Virus record (IMG/VR): IMGVR_UViG_3300046516_001288
Span: 1-22,849 of that record
Direction: 5' to 3' (one strand)
DNA: 22,849 nt
Origin: a virus
Translations under genes and position numbers: made by a program
Shown: in pieces, positions 1 through 7,640 of the stretch
Numbering within the stretch: the stretch's first letter is position 1
Layout of the letters: each line of letters begins with the position of its first letter
The notes under the pieces: model-generated
The model's input: only the letters and a program-made list of their open reading frames with translations
Told to the model about the DNA's origin: nothing
Database searches by the model: none

Positions 1-2
1 AG

Positions 3-620
3 ACCGCGCTGGGAACGCAACAGTTCATCGGCAACATGCTCAACAGCGGGTGGAACAGCGCGCTCACACCGGCTTACAATCTGGCCAACAACGCCTCCCA
101 GCAGGGCTACAACGCCGGTGCGCTACTAGGCCAGCAGGGTTACGGCGCGGCCGGGGCGCTGGCCCAGCAGGGCTATGGGGCGGCGGGACAACTGGCCGGG
201 TTGGGTGCTACCGCCTACGGCCAGGGCCTCGGCGCGGGGCAGGGCGTGGCCAACCAGAACCTCCAATCAGGGTTGCTCGCGGCGCAGCAGCTACCGGGGC
301 AGGCGGTCACCCAGGCCAACCTCGACCAGCAACAGGCTGGCGCGCTGCAGGCGGCGGGCACCGGGCAGCAAAATTACCAGCAGCAACTGATCGACGAGGC
401 GATGGGCAACTGGCAGGCGCAGCAACAGCAGCCGTATCAGAACCTCGATGTGCTGCTCTCCGCCGTGGGCGCGGTGCCCTACGGCACGACGTCCACGGGA
501 ACGGGCAGCAGCAGCACGACGCAGAAGACCGATCCAGGCCTGCTCAACACCATCGGCGCCTATGTCGGCTTCGCGTCCAAGCTCGGCAGCACGGCAGCAA
601 GCATAGCGAAATCGGGATGA
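3..620 (+). CDS. Gln/Ala/Gly-rich putative virion protein (5' partial)
   Basis: The frame is open from the left edge of the window, so the ATG at 36 is probably internal and the true start lies upstream. The visible part has about 205 codons. Its N-terminal third is built from 11-residue repeats with the core QQGYGAAG. A Gln-rich stretch follows (QQQLIDEAMGNWQAQQQQ), then a Ser/Thr-rich linker and a small hydrophobic C-terminus. The arrangement of a helical DEAM-type segment, an aromatic/Asn motif (PYQNLDVLL) and a Gly/Ser/Thr tail resembles a common small virion protein found beside DNA-ejection proteins; this is family recall, not proof. It precedes two more probable virion genes in the same direction, which supports a late structural role. 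I cannot assign a precise function. Confidence 0.7.
   Translation, partial: TALGTQQFIGNMLNSGWNSALTPAYNLANNASQQGYNAGALLGQQGYGAAGALAQQGYGAAGQLAGLGATAYGQGLGAGQGVANQNLQSGLLAAQQLPGQAVTQANLDQQQAGALQAAGTGQQNYQQQLIDEAMGNWQAQQQQPYQNLDVLLSAVGAVPYGTTSTGTGSSSTTQKTDPGLLNTIGAYVGFASKLGSTAASIAKSG
99..176 (+). repeat. 33-bp period coding repeat
   Basis: The 12-mer CAGCAGGG(C/T)TA(C/T) occurs at 99-110, 132-143 and 165-176, exactly 33 bases apart. It encodes an 11-residue repeat with QQGY at its core in the Gln-rich virion protein. The phase is kept, so the repeat is constrained as protein. Confidence 0.75.
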
Positions 621-627
621 GGGTTGA

Positions 628-990
628 GTGATGGTGCAAATCTCATCGGACGCATCCAATCCCGCCACATATGGCGACACGTCGGGGTTCAACAGCGCGA
701 ACAGTCCCGGTCTTAACTGGCTGGCGGCGGCGAAGGCATTCGGCGCGGGCAGTGGCAGCAGCGACGGCCAACCGGTCCCCGGCACGGTGCCCACGCTCGC
801 GCCACAAAACGCGCCGATCCCCAACTCGCCGGTCGGCCGGCCGGGCCAGCCGATCAACCTCCTTGAACTGATACGTCTGCTCACCCAGCGTCAGCAGATG
901 TATCAGCAAGCGGCGACCGGACCCGCCGTGGCCGGAGGAGCGCCACAAATGCCGTCACGACCGCCTGGACCTGGGCTGTTGGGATTGTAG
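628..990 (+). CDS. Small hypothetical virion-region protein
   Basis: This is a 120-residue protein if the GTG at 628 is used, or 119 if the ATG at 631 is used; the two codons are adjacent and GTG-ATG cannot be resolved by eye. It lies 7 bases after the upstream stop and 9 bases before the next start, so it belongs to the same late transcript. The N-terminal half is rich in Ser, Asn and Gly. The middle holds one likely helix (INLLELIRLLTQRQQMYQQA), and the end is rich in Pro and Gly. No catalytic motif, signal peptide or membrane segment is visible. I do not recognise the family. Its position between two virion genes suggests a minor structural or assembly role. Confidence 0.65.
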   Translation: MMVQISSDASNPATYGDTSGFNSANSPGLNWLAAAKAFGAGSGSSDGQPVPGTVPTLAPQNAPIPNSPVGRPGQPINLLELIRLLTQRQQMYQQAATGPAVAGGAPQMPSRPPGPGLLGL

Positions 991-999
991 GGGGACGCC

Positions 1000-3384
1000 A
1001 TGGCCGATGATCAGACGACCGCTGCTCCCTCCCTCGACCTCTCGGCGCTCACGCCGGAGATGATCAATGGGCTGTTTGCGCGTGCCACCCAGCCGCTGCC
1101 CAACATCCAGCCGGATCAGACGCCGGTCGATCACAGCGGCTTCTGGGGCGGGCTGCGGCACGGCATCTCCCTGCTCGGTGAGTTCGCCGGTTCGCCGGGA
1201 CCCGAGACGCTGAAGACGCTGTCGCCGGCGGAACGCGAGCAGGCCGGGTTCCAGGCGCTGTCACGTTTCGGCACCGGGCTGATGGCGGCCTCGCACTACG
1301 TGCCGGGCCAGACCTTCGGCAGCAATCTGGCGCAGGGCTTCCAGGCGGCGGAGCACGGCTACGACACCACCGCGCGGCAGGCGGCGGGACTGCTCGGCGC
1401 TCAGCAGGCTTACGCGATCCAAAACCAGCAGGGGGATCTGGCGAAGCTGAAGGAAGTGCTGCCGCTGCTGCAATTGAAGGCGCAAACCCAGGCGGCGGAT
1501 GTGGCGCGACGGATCGCGGCGGGCGGTGTGGCACCGCCTAACGTCGGTGATGTTGGCGCGGATACTTACGTGGGGGCCATCGGCGGGCATGAGGGGACCG
1601 GTCAGAATCCCCGCTCCTCGGCGGCCGGCGTCGGCCAGTTTCTCGATAGCACCTGGAACGACTTCGCCACCGCCAATCCACAGTATTTCGCCGGCATGTC
1701 GCCGGATCAGATCCTCGCGGCGAAAAAAGATCCCGCGTTCGGCGCGAAGGTTGGCCCGATCGCCATCGAGTGGCTGGCGAAACAGAATGCCGACGAACTT
1801 CAGCGCAAAGGCGTCACGCCCAGCGGGCCGCTGCTGGGTATCGCGCATTATCTGGGCGCCGGGGCGGCGGGCGCCATCGCTGGGGCGCCCGACAACGCAC
1901 CGATCAGCGCCTATGTCGTTCCGGCCGCCGTCAAGTCCAACCCGGAACTGGCGAACATGACTGTCGGGCAGATGAAGGCCCGCTACGCCAATACGCCCCC
2001 CCCGTCGTTCATGAAGCCAGCGGTAGCGCCCGGTCAGGCCTCGGCGCCAGGAGCGGGTGCTGGAGCCGGCGCTCGTCCCGCGTTGCCGCCGCCCGAGGCG
2101 CCGATCGCACCCGGCGCCGGTGGAACCCAGACCGCCGGACCCGCGGCGCCCACGGGGTCGGTTATCCCGCCCTCACCCCCTGGCAGCGCCGCTGACGTCG
2201 AGGCGATCAAGGCGGGGATGATCGGCGCCGGAGCCGACCCCACGACGCTGGCACCTGGTTCAGGCTCCACCCCGGCGCCGATGCCGGGCGCCGTCGTCAC
2301 GGCCCAGGCGACGCCACCGATCGTCAGTCCCTACGGGCCGGACTGGAAGCCGACGGAAATTCCGATCCCCAACCTGCCGCGCTACGATCCGAACCTGACA
2401 CCGGCGCAGAACGCGAGCTTCGACAGGCAGCGACAGGAGGCGGGACTTGGCCTGCCCGGAGAGGTGCCGGCAAAACTCGCCGCCGTCGAGAAAGCGCGGG
2501 CCGATGCCATCGCGGCGAAACAAAAAGACGCGGCCGACGCGGCGGACGTCTTCCGCAAGGAGCAGGCCGAGTCGCAACGTGGCATCGCGCAGCATCTTTG
2601 GGACCAGCAGCAGAAACAAGACGACGCGAAGCAGAAGCTGGCCAACGACATCGCGTTGGAACAGGAGCGCGGAAGCCAGTCACGTCTCAGCACCGCCGCC
2701 GGTGCCGTGGTGGAAAGCAACAAAATCGTCAGGGACATGCTGGCCAAGGACAGCGTCACGGCGGCGGGTAAGGTGCAAAATCTGGAGGGGTTGCTGGCGT
2801 TGTCCGACAACGTCGGGGACAAGAACACCACACTGCAAAGCCTCGCCAACGTCAAATACGGCGGCACGTCATTACTTAATCATCTGGCTAATTTCGGTAT
2901 TGTCCCGAAGGGGGATGCCGGGCCAATCCAGATGCTGCAGAGCGGTATTTCCGGCGCGATCACTGAATTGCGGTCGGGGATACAGATGGGCCAGTTGTCG
3001 GATCGCGACCTGACTTTCATCGAAAGCATGGGGCCGTCGCTCTACGAGGATCAGGCCACGCGCACCGCCGTCATCAAATATCTGCAACAGGCGGCGCGGG
3101 CCAAGATGAAACTCAATACGATCTATAACGAAGAAATGACACGACCCAACACCAGCTCCGCCGACGCCCTGGAGCGGGCGCGTGACATCATGGAAAAGAA
3201 ATATCCGATCGTGCCCCAGATGCCGGCGGACCTGTATGCCCACCGAAGAGATCCAAACCCGGAATGGAGCGGGAAAGTGGCTGAATGGGCGGATAACTAT
3301 AACGTAAAGTCGCGCACATTGTATCGCGCCCCCGGTGGCGGCCTGAAACTGGTTCCCGATCCCCAGGCGCCAGGAGGTGAGTAA
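1000..3384 (+). CDS. Internal virion protein with lytic-transglycosylase-like domain
   Basis: The product has 794 residues and starts at an ATG preceded by a G-rich stretch (TAGGGGGACGCC). Residues about 188-320 look like a soluble lytic transglycosylase or phage lysozyme fold. The likely catalytic Glu is E198 in GGHEGTG, followed by the typical substrate-site motif AAGVGQFLDSTW at 208-219. A long Pro/Ala/Gly linker covers about 335-440, then a charged Gln/Lys/Ala-rich coiled-coil region at about 480-570, then a mostly helical C-terminus. Such domains in phage virion proteins locally open peptidoglycan during DNA entry, as in T7 gp16; the role here is inferred from that. The stop overlaps the next ATG by one base (TAATG) after a strong AGGAGGTGAG ribosome site. 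Confidence 0.75.
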   Translation: MADDQTTAAPSLDLSALTPEMINGLFARATQPLPNIQPDQTPVDHSGFWGGLRHGISLLGEFAGSPGPETLKTLSPAEREQAGFQALSRFGTGLMAASHYVPGQTFGSNLAQGFQAAEHGYDTTARQAAGLLGAQQAYAIQNQQGDLAKLKEVLPLLQLKAQTQAADVARRIAAGGVAPPNVGDVGADTYVGAIGGHEGTGQNPRSSAAGVGQFLDSTWNDFATANPQYFAGMSPDQILAAKKDPAFGAKVGPIAIEWLAKQNADELQRKGVTPSGPLLGIAHYLGAGAAGAIAGAPDNAPISAYVVPAAVKSNPELANMTVGQMKARYANTPPPSFMKPAVAPGQASAPGAGAGAGARPALPPPEAPIAPGAGGTQTAGPAAPTGSVIPPSPPGSAADVEAIKAGMIGAGADPTTLAPGSGSTPAPMPGAVVTAQATPPIVSPYGPDWKPTEIPIPNLPRYDPNLTPAQNASFDRQRQEAGLGLPGEVPAKLAAVEKARADAIAAKQKDAADAADVFRKEQAESQRGIAQHLWDQQQKQDDAKQKLANDIALEQERGSQSRLSTAAGAVVESNKIVRDMLAKDSVTAAGKVQNLEGLLALSDNVGDKNTTLQSLANVKYGGTSLLNHLANFGIVPKGDAGPIQMLQSGISGAITELRSGIQMGQLSDRDLTFIESMGPSLYEDQATRTAVIKYLQQAARAKMKLNTIYNEEMTRPNTSSADALERARDIMEKKYPIVPQMPADLYAHRRDPNPEWSGKVAEWADNYNVKSRTLYRAPGGGLKLVPDPQAPGGE

Positions 3385-5336
3385 TGGCTCTCTTCGATAA
3401 CGACGTTTCGATCGGTCCGGAGGGCGGCGGCGATACCGCTGTCGGACCCGTCGCGCCCGTCAATCCGTTCACGGCGGCGCCGAGTCCCCTGACCCATCCA
3501 TATCAGAACGGGGTGCCAATGGATCATGGCGGCCTCGTCAGCAATACTTTCGATGCGATCCGCGCCAACATCGCCCCCAATCTGCAATTGACCGCGCCGC
3601 ATTGGCCGGGAACGAGTGAACCGAAGCCGCTTTTTCCTGAACCCGTCGAAGCGCCATTCCTGACGGCGGTCGGACACGGCATGCGCAATGCCGTCGATTA
3701 TGGGGCGGAAAAACTGGCGCGTGGCGGCGAAGCCATTCTTGGACCCATCGCCTCTCAACTGCCGGGTTACCGATCCGCCGATGACATTCGCGCCGATCTG
3801 GAAAAACGGCGCCAGGATTACCAGGCCAATCCCGACAACGATCCGAACAGCACATCCTCGAAGGTGGGCCAGGGCATTGGTGCCGGTCTGGTTTACGGTG
3901 GTCCGCTGGCTCGCGCCGGAAGCGCGGCGGCGGCATTGCTCGGCCGGGTCGGCGCGACCTCGATCCCCGGTGTCTCACGCGCGTTGGAATATCTCCAGGG
4001 CACCGCCCAGGCGGCACCCGAGGCATCCAAAGCCGTGCAACTCGCGACCCGAGGCGGTTCCCTGGCGCTGCAAGGCGCTGAGCAGGGCGGCGCCACGAGC
4101 GCCATTGAGGCGGACCCGAACAAACCAATCCTGCCCCAGGTGGCCGAGGGCGCGGCGGCGGGAGCAGTGCTGAACCCGGCGCTCGCCTCCGCCGTGAAAG
4201 TCCTGGGCTATCCCGTGAAGGCGGCGGCCGGGAAGCTGTCGGGGATGGTGAACGACGATGTGGCGCCGCTGGCGGATCGCTTCATCAACCAATACGGGAT
4301 CAAGCTCGACCCCACACAACTGACGGACAACCCAACTTACCGGCTCATGGCGGATCAGGCCGGTAAGCTGCCGTTTTCCGGTGCTGGCGACCGGATCGCG
4401 GAAGCGCGGTTGCAATGGCAGAAAGCCCTGGCCAACGAGATGGGAGAGGCATTACCTGGGACGAACGCTCCCTTCAAAGGCATCACCCACGCCGTGATGG
4501 ACCGCGCGGCCGGGCGTATCGTATCAGGTATCGACGCCATCGCCGGACGCACGACGATCCCGGCCGATCCGGATCTGGTGCTTGGCCTGCAAAACCTCCG
4601 CAATGACATGGAGCGGTTCTCCCTGTCACCGGAACAGCGCGCCGCGATCGAGAAGCAGGTCGGTAACGTCGGTCAGGCGTTCGTGAAAGGCGGCGGCCGG
4701 ATCACCGGCGAGGGTTATCAGAACATGGTCCAGACCAACGGGCCGCTGGATGACCTGATCAGCCGCCAGGACCCCACGCTGCACGGCTTTGGCATGAAGA
4801 TCAAAGACATCGTGGACGGGGCGTTCCAGCGGGCGGCGGCGCCCGGCGATCAGGAGGCGTTACAGGCTCTTCGTCATCAGTATCGCGTGATGAAAACCGT
4901 GCAGCCGCTGGTCGAGCAAAAGGGTCTGACCGGCGACATCGATCCGAATGGCCTGTTGCAACGCGTCATCGCGCAATCACGGAAATTTGACGGCTCGACC
5001 AGCGGCCTCGCTTATACCGGCGGCGGCAAGCTGGGGGATCTGGCTTACGGCGGACAGATATTCTTTGGCCGGCCGCCCGACAGCGGGACCGCCGCGCGCA
5101 ACGTGATCATGGGGCTCGTCGCGGGAGGCGGCGGGTTAGGCGCGTTGGCTCATCCCCTGGTTCCCGCCGGCACGCTCGCGACGCTCGCGGCCAATCGCGC
5201 CGCCCAGGGTTTTATACGTAGTCCGGGCGTGGGGCAGAACATGGTGGAAAAATCGCTGAACCCACGGACAGGCCCGCTTCGCCTCGCGCCTCCCGTCGTG
5301 CCGGGGTTGCTCGACTACGCTAATCAACCGCGTTGA
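3384..5336 (+). CDS. Putative internal virion / DNA-ejection protein
   Basis: The product has 650 residues. Its ATG overlaps the preceding stop (TAATG), with an AGGAGGTGAG ribosome site at 3372-3381, so it is translationally coupled to the transglycosylase-like gene. The protein is rich in Ala and Gly, with a Gly/Ala-rich hydrophobic region at about 150-290. A helical central part contains the segment GITHAVMDRAAGRIVSGIDA, and another Gly-rich hydrophobic segment lies at about 573-610. No enzymatic motif is seen. Amphipathic and hydrophobic Gly/Ala-rich helices beside a virion transglycosylase fit an ejection protein that enters the cell envelope, but this rests on context and composition. 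It ends the rightward late block and overlaps the oppositely oriented peptide gene at 5320-5391 by 17 bases. Confidence 0.7.
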   Translation: MALFDNDVSIGPEGGGDTAVGPVAPVNPFTAAPSPLTHPYQNGVPMDHGGLVSNTFDAIRANIAPNLQLTAPHWPGTSEPKPLFPEPVEAPFLTAVGHGMRNAVDYGAEKLARGGEAILGPIASQLPGYRSADDIRADLEKRRQDYQANPDNDPNSTSSKVGQGIGAGLVYGGPLARAGSAAAALLGRVGATSIPGVSRALEYLQGTAQAAPEASKAVQLATRGGSLALQGAEQGGATSAIEADPNKPILPQVAEGAAAGAVLNPALASAVKVLGYPVKAAAGKLSGMVNDDVAPLADRFINQYGIKLDPTQLTDNPTYRLMADQAGKLPFSGAGDRIAEARLQWQKALANEMGEALPGTNAPFKGITHAVMDRAAGRIVSGIDAIAGRTTIPADPDLVLGLQNLRNDMERFSLSPEQRAAIEKQVGNVGQAFVKGGGRITGEGYQNMVQTNGPLDDLISRQDPTLHGFGMKIKDIVDGAFQRAAAPGDQEALQALRHQYRVMKTVQPLVEQKGLTGDIDPNGLLQRVIAQSRKFDGSTSGLAYTGGGKLGDLAYGGQIFFGRPPDSGTAARNVIMGLVAGGGGLGALAHPLVPAGTLATLAANRAAQGFIRSPGVGQNMVEKSLNPRTGPLRLAPPVVPGLLDYANQPR

Positions 5337-5391
5337 ACAGCAGAATCAAAATGATCGGGACGACGATCGCGCCGAACAGAAAATCAACCAT
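5320..5391 (-). CDS. 23-residue hydrophobic peptide
   Basis: This is a short frame, MVDF...NAVD, with 23 residues. Its core (FLFGAIVVPIILILLF) is one membrane helix with acidic residues at both ends. The ATG shares one base with the stop of the upstream gene (TGATG at 5393-5389), so translation is probably by coupling. The stop TAG lies inside the 3' end of the converging 650-residue gene. It is the last gene of the leftward small-gene operon. It could be a membrane peptide of the lysis or superinfection type, but no function can be assigned. Support is the composition plus the exact overlap. Confidence 0.5.
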   Translation of the reverse strand: MVDFLFGAIVVPIILILLFNAVD

Positions 5392-5603
5392 CACGCGTGG
5401 AACAGCCAGAACCGGCCCATGGCCACACCGGCGGCGACGGCCGCCGCGAGGGCCAGCAGCAACTGAACCAGAAACTTCCGGTTCTCTGTCCTGATTTCTT
5501 GCCGCATCCTGTCGATGTTGACGCGGCCCTGGTCGATTTGCACGGTCATCAGTTCCATCCGAAGCAAGTGTTCAGCGCGCTCTTCCTCATCGGTCAGCGG
5601 CAT
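5391..5603 (-). CDS. Coiled-coil protein with C-terminal membrane anchor
   Basis: The product has 70 residues from the ATG at 5603. The open frame extends 20 codons further upstream, but that extension lies inside the upstream gene and reads unlike it. The first 45 residues are a charged helix rich in Glu, Arg, Met and Gln (MPLTDEEERAEHLL...). Residues about 46-66 form a membrane segment (FLVQLLLALAAAVAAGVAMG) with a short aromatic tail. This layout is common in small phage membrane proteins encoded near lysis or early genes. It overlaps the upstream gene by 17 bases and the downstream peptide by one base. A holin-like or anchoring role is possible but unproven. Confidence 0.65.
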   Translation of the reverse strand: MPLTDEEERAEHLLRMELMTVQIDQGRVNIDRMRQEIRTENRKFLVQLLLALAAAVAAGVAMGRFWLFHA

Positions 5604-5802
5604 GATGCCGCTCGCGGTAACCCGGTGGATCTGAGAGAGAATGGCCGAACACCAACTCCACAAAAGTGTCCAGATCAGCCTTGCGTAGCTTGCTGAGCGT
5701 CTCGCCCTTCATCAGCAGGGCCTCGTGTTCCGGGCCAATCAGATGGCAGCACCCCCACTTCTGATGGAGTCGCCGGATCTCGCTGGGGTTTTTCTTTTTC
5801 AT
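5587..5802 (-). CDS. Small basic hypothetical protein
   Basis: The product has 71 residues and begins MKKKNPSEIRRLHQKWG. Two Cys (WGCCH) and several His are present, but there is no full zinc motif. The middle, LMKGETLSKLRKADLDTF, is a likely helix. Its ATG overlaps the upstream stop in an ATGA (5802-5799), which supports this start. It belongs to the leftward small-gene operon. I do not recognise the family. Confidence 0.6.
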   Translation of the reverse strand: MKKKNPSEIRRLHQKWGCCHLIGPEHEALLMKGETLSKLRKADLDTFVELVFGHSLSDPPGYRERHHAADR

Positions 5803-5927
5803 GCCGCCGCCTCGCTCAAATCCTGTTTGCTGGATGAGCGATGCCGGGGTAAACCCATGACCAGGGTCCCCGAAACCGCTGCATCCGGTTTCCGCGTCCG
5901 GGTTGGTTCACAGCCAGCCCGGCGCAC
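5799..5927 (-). CDS. 42-residue basic protein, possibly the 3' part of an interrupted gene
   Basis: From a GTG at 5927 this frame encodes 42 residues, with a basic N-terminus (RRAGCEPTRTRKPDAA) and the end KQDLSEAAA. Its stop overlaps the ATG of the next gene (ATGA), which supports a real coding end. Upstream in the same frame, an ATG at 5963 opens MDDNTLVM and then meets a TGA at 5939-5937, after which EKR leads into the GTG. Read without that TGA the gene would be a coherent 54-residue protein. So it is either two tiny genes or one gene broken by a stop. The GTG has a G-rich stretch upstream (GAGAAAAGCGG) that could serve as a ribosome site. Confidence 0.45.
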   Translation of the reverse strand: MRRAGCEPTRTRKPDAAVSGTLVMGLPRHRSSSKQDLSEAAA

Positions 5928-5965
5928 CCGCTTTTCTCACATCACCAGGGTATTGTCATCCATCG

Positions 5966-6046
5966 CTAATCGTTCCTGGCCCGAGGCAGGTCCCGGTCGT
6001 CATCCCGCATCGCGCGGGCCGCACGTACGTAATTGTTCCCGGCCAT
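5966..6046 (-). CDS. 26-residue peptide (frame uncertain)
   Basis: The frame MAGNNYVRAARAM...RARND has 26 residues and mostly C or G at third positions, as in neighbouring genes. An alternative frame, 5956-6081 with 41 residues, starts in an ATGA overlap with the upstream stop but has weaker third-position GC. Only one of the two is likely real. Position in the coupled operon is the main support, and no function is visible. Confidence 0.35.
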   Translation of the reverse strand: MAGNNYVRAARAMRDDDRDLPRARND

Positions 6047-6077
6047 GGCGCACGCGATGGAGTCATTGCTTCGGCCA

Positions 6078-6233
6078 TCATCTTCCCCCCACCACGACAA
6101 ACTTAGCCGCCGCGTCGGCCTCCGCCAGCATCGCGCGCGGGATACTCTCCATCGCAAGCCAATATGCCCCCACCAGCACGACACCGATCGCCAGCGAGGC
6201 CAGCAGGCGCTGGAGCGGTGGGCCGGGCATCAT
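6078..6233 (-). CDS. 51-residue single-pass membrane protein
   Basis: The frame starts MMPGPPLQRLL and has one membrane helix at residues about 10-28 (LLASLAIGVVLVGAYWLAM). An amphipathic helix rich in Ala and Glu follows, and the end is FVVVGGR. The start overlaps the upstream stop (ATGA), and a possible downstream start overlaps its own stop. The N-terminus is short and only mildly basic, so topology cannot be fixed. It could be a small phage inner-membrane protein. No family is recognised. Confidence 0.55.
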   Translation of the reverse strand: MMPGPPLQRLLASLAIGVVLVGAYWLAMESIPRAMLAEADAAAKFVVVGGR

Positions 6234-6406
6234 TCCGCCCCATAACCGTTGGGAACGACACGACCGTCGATTACACAGGGCAACGAAGGATCGTCCACCA
6301 GCCTACGGATCGCATCTTCCATGGCGGCTTCTTTACGGCGCCGGTAAGGCGGCCAGATCAGACGCGAAAACCGCTCGCACGCTGTCAGGGGCCGAAATTC
6401 AATCAT
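6230..6406 (-). CDS. 58-residue hypothetical phage protein
   Basis: The frame MIEFRPLTACERFSRLIWPP continues with a very basic stretch (YRRRKEAAM) and ends VVPNGYGAE. Both ends overlap neighbours in ATGA junctions (6406-6403 upstream, 6233-6230 downstream), which fixes the start and end well. Trp, Tyr and Pro placement looks like a folded small protein rather than random sequence. Function is unknown, and the operon context suggests an early phage accessory role. Confidence 0.6.
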   Translation of the reverse strand: MIEFRPLTACERFSRLIWPPYRRRKEAAMEDAIRRLVDDPSLPCVIDGRVVPNGYGAE

Positions 6407-6621
6407 CGCCCAATACCTTCTCTGCTGACCATCTCGGCAACCTCGGCACCGCTCATCAACCGCGTGCCGGCCTCCAGCCGTTCCGCCCGCTCGGCCAGTT
6501 CGTCGAGCCGCTCAATCGCCAGCTCCTCGCCGTAAGGATCGCACGGCATGTCCCGAAGCGCGCGAAACTTTCGTCGCGTGCGCATCCACAACGCGAGATT
6601 TCGCAGTTCCTCACTCAACAT
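6403..6621 (-). CDS. 72-residue helical hypothetical protein
   Basis: The preferred start is the ATG at 6621 (MLSEELRNLALWMRTRRKF), which overlaps the end of the upstream gene by 11 bases. The open frame continues 45 codons further, but that part lies across a well-supported upstream gene. The protein is almost wholly helical and charged (ELAIERLDELAERAERLEAG), with a possible leucine-zipper-like dimerisation helix. There is no catalytic or metal motif. The stop overlaps the next start in ATGA. Confidence 0.6.
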   Translation of the reverse strand: MLSEELRNLALWMRTRRKFRALRDMPCDPYGEELAIERLDELAERAERLEAGTRLMSGAEVAEMVSREGIGR

Positions 6622-6940
6622 TGTCCGCGTCCTCCCGCCGGGTCCACCGTGCTTCGCATTCAGAACACGCCCACGCGCCAGCTTCCTCGGGCAGCGGATA
6701 ACGGGCCACGGTGAATGGCTGCTTGCAAAAGTCGCACGCTTCCGGGAGGCCGCCACGATTGACGATCAACATCTCCAACACCGCGCGGGCATACTCATCG
6801 CTATATTCATCGCTCATCGCGCGCCTCCTGTTGGCGGTTGGCAGGGGCCATCCGGGCGATCCAGGTATGTCTCGGTAATGACAAGCATCGCCGTCCTGGC
6901 AAGGACAATATGGATCGTTACCGATGCACGACGACGTCAT
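6611..6940 (-). CDS. Cys-rich zinc-ribbon protein with a second internal start
   Basis: From the ATG at 6940 the product has 109 residues in two parts. Residues 1-40 hold a small Cys/His motif (DPYCPCQDGDACHYRD) of a kind that also occurs as a stand-alone phage protein. Residues 42-109 (from MSDEYSDEYA) carry two Cys pairs (CDFC and CSEC) that look like a zinc ribbon. The internal ATG at 6817 is preceded by the same ribosome-site block as the first start, CAGGAGGCGCG, so a shorter 68-residue product is likely made too. The start at 6940 lies inside the end of the upstream gene. A nucleic-acid or protein-binding role is inferred from the zinc motifs. Confidence 0.6.
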   Translation of the reverse strand: MTSSCIGNDPYCPCQDGDACHYRDIPGSPGWPLPTANRRRAMSDEYSDEYARAVLEMLIVNRGGLPEACDFCKQPFTVARYPLPEEAGAWACSECEARWTRREDADNVE

Positions 6941-7139
6941 CCCGCGCCTCCTGTTTCAGTCGCTCGATCGCGGCCGTGGCGTCGTAAAGGATGGCGGCGG
7001 GCGGCGGTTCGATGTGCTTTCTGCACCAACTCGTGAGCCTCTCAACGCTCAGAATGTCGTCGGCGCGGCGGTCCCACGGGTCGACGATGTCGTAATACCC
7101 GGCGGCGCCCTGGACCCGCGAAGGGCGATCCTCGCTCAT
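6918..7139 (-). CDS. 73-residue hypothetical protein
   Basis: The frame begins MSEDRPSRVQGAAGYYDIVD, has a central Trp/Arg segment (DPWDRRADDILSVERLTSWC) and a helical end. The ATG overlaps the upstream stop (ATGA at 7139-7136), and the 3' end overlaps the following start by 23 bases. The dense overlaps and the mixed aromatic/charged composition support a real gene. No family is recognised. Confidence 0.55.
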   Translation of the reverse strand: MSEDRPSRVQGAAGYYDIVDPWDRRADDILSVERLTSWCRKHIEPPPAAILYDATAAIERLKQEARDDVVVHR

Positions 7140-7615
7140 GCCGCCCTCTCGATCATCTCGATCACACGGTGCATGTCGGCCAGAACCTCCTCGGCGCAGC
7201 CCAGGTGGAACACCTCGTCACCGATCCGATCCGTCGCGCCATATTCGCCGCACAGGCCGCACACAGGCTCCAACACGCCCGCGCCATCGCAGATATCGCA
7301 ACGCACACCGCCGGCCGGGTCGTTGCCGTTGAAAGCAATCCCATCCTCGCAGCGGGGGCAGGTTGACGACAGAGACAGTCCGTCACAGGCTGCGGAATTG
7401 GGCCACGCGCGCGGCTGTGGCGAAAGCGCGCAATCATTAGACGCGCTCTCAAGTATTGGAATACAATTAAAGCGAGTCCTGCCCCGTTTTACCTCTTGCT
7501 TCGGTAGTATTGCTTGGTAAAATACACCACTCGCGCCAGCGACGCCGTGGGCACCGTGCGTGCCGCCAAGTAATTCCTTATCAGATTGGGAGTGGTCGAA
7601 ATGCGCCTTGAGCAT
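7136..7615 (-). CDS. DnaJ-like zinc-finger protein, first gene of the leftward operon
   Basis: The start at 7615 is chosen because CGGAGG lies 5 bases upstream. An in-frame ATG at 7693 would place coding sequence across the promoter and operators. The product has 159 residues. The first about 90 residues show no recognisable domain. The C-terminal part has three Cys pairs (CPRC, CDIC and CGLC) and a fourth ligand set HLGC. CDICDGAG is close to the CxxCxGxG repeat of DnaJ zinc domains. This suggests a two-zinc structural or binding domain, without evidence for chaperone activity. It ends in an ATGA overlap with the next gene and should be the first gene transcribed from the promoter at 7669-7641. 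Confidence 0.55.
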   Translation of the reverse strand: MLKAHFDHSQSDKELLGGTHGAHGVAGASGVFYQAILPKQEVKRGRTRFNCIPILESASNDCALSPQPRAWPNSAACDGLSLSSTCPRCEDGIAFNGNDPAGGVRCDICDGAGVLEPVCGLCGEYGATDRIGDEVFHLGCAEEVLADMHRVIEMIERAA

Positions 7616-7640
7616 GATAGCCTCCGTGTGTCTGGAGGCC

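Noticed and set aside
5725-6714. 329-codon plus-strand frame across the small-gene operon
   Set aside because: Sequence is Arg/Pro/Ser-rich noise. The minus strand has many coupled small genes with sensible composition.
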